DNA from: an uncultured Brachyspira sp.
GTDB taxonomy: Bacteria; Spirochaetota; Brachyspiria; Brachyspirales; Brachyspiraceae
Length of the DNA: 32,920 bases
Direction: 5' to 3'
Assembly: GCF_934747485.1 (NCBI RefSeq)
Contig: NZ_CAKVGN010000029.1
Span: forward strand, 1 to 32,920
This document shows, piece after piece, positions 32,844-32,920 of this stretch (positions are counted from its first letter, which is position 1; every line of letters begins with the position of its first letter). The translations under genes and the position numbers were made by a program. The notes beneath the pieces are model-generated. The model saw only the letters and a list, made by a program, of their open reading frames with translations, ran no database searches and was not told where the DNA came from.

Positions 32844-32920
32844 TGCGATGCGATGCGATGCGATGCGATGCGATGCGATGCGATGCGATGCGATGCGATG
32901 CGATGCGATGCGATGCGATG
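32844..32920 (+). repeat. Perfect pentanucleotide tandem repeat reaching the window edge
   Basis: The unit TGCGA is repeated 15.4 times without a single error from 32844 to the last base, so the full length is not seen. At 60% G+C it stands out sharply from its surroundings. Because 5 is not a multiple of 3, both strands translate as 15-bp cycles with no stop (Arg-Cys-Asp-Ala-Met on plus, His-Arg-Ile-Ala-Ser on minus) and every frame contains an ATG on plus. It lies about 180 bp upstream of the lipoprotein gene. The bases from 32664 to 32843 hold no gene I can support. Confidence 0.95.

Overview
The window looks like the chromosome of an anaerobic spirochaete, most likely Brachyspira. The bases are roughly 70-75% A+T, codons are strongly A/T-ending with AGA as the main arginine codon, TGA is used as stop, and there is an outer-membrane export system, a FliO-type flagellar export protein, relaxed spirochaete-style lipoprotein signals and several secreted proteins I can place in no wider family. 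The genus assignment is inference from composition and gene content.

Layout. 1-2566 (minus): an unrecognised membrane-anchored protein followed by dnaA. 2842-5288 (plus): an oppB-oppC permease pair without its ATPases or binding protein. 5458-7112 (plus): tRNA-Ser(GCU), a fliO-like gene starting 13 nt after the tRNA, and a secreted thioredoxin-like protein. 7113-7633: a gene-free stretch with two structured repeats, one inside a possible 237-bp inverted-repeat element, and a bidirectional terminator. 7634-10859 (minus): a YhaO-YhaN (SbcD/SbcC-like) nuclease-ATPase pair. 11007-12382 (plus): an Ogg2-type 8-oxoguanine glycosylase and a 2H-phosphoesterase (ThpR), the latter flanked by two inverted copies of the same hairpin repeat. 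12497-14242 (minus): a TrkH/KtrB cation channel subunit. 14432-19078 (plus): pheS-pheT-phosphoribosyltransferase-methyltransferase. 19242-24803 (plus): a TetR-TolC-RND efflux locus with a clear palindromic operator and no adaptor gene. 24945-27016 (plus): ispF, a squalene/phytoene-synthase relative and tspO. 27039-28376 (minus): a short TonB-dependent-receptor-like protein. 28516-30507 (plus): a secreted helical protein and an HD-GYP-like protein. 30510-32097 (minus): two tandem Cof-type HAD phosphatases. 32352-32663 (minus): a small lipoprotein. 32844-32920: a perfect pentanucleotide repeat running off the window edge.

Functional themes are replication start, DNA repair and nuclease functions, translation (phenylalanyl-tRNA synthetase), drug or metabolite efflux, isoprenoid synthesis and envelope functions. 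The most unusual non-coding content is a family of intergenic hairpins whose stems differ between copies but stay perfectly paired, which suggests selection on structure. Other points are three genes whose promoters predict leaderless mRNAs, and a 5-bp repeat on a strand that stays open into the lipoprotein gene in only one of the three possible phases.
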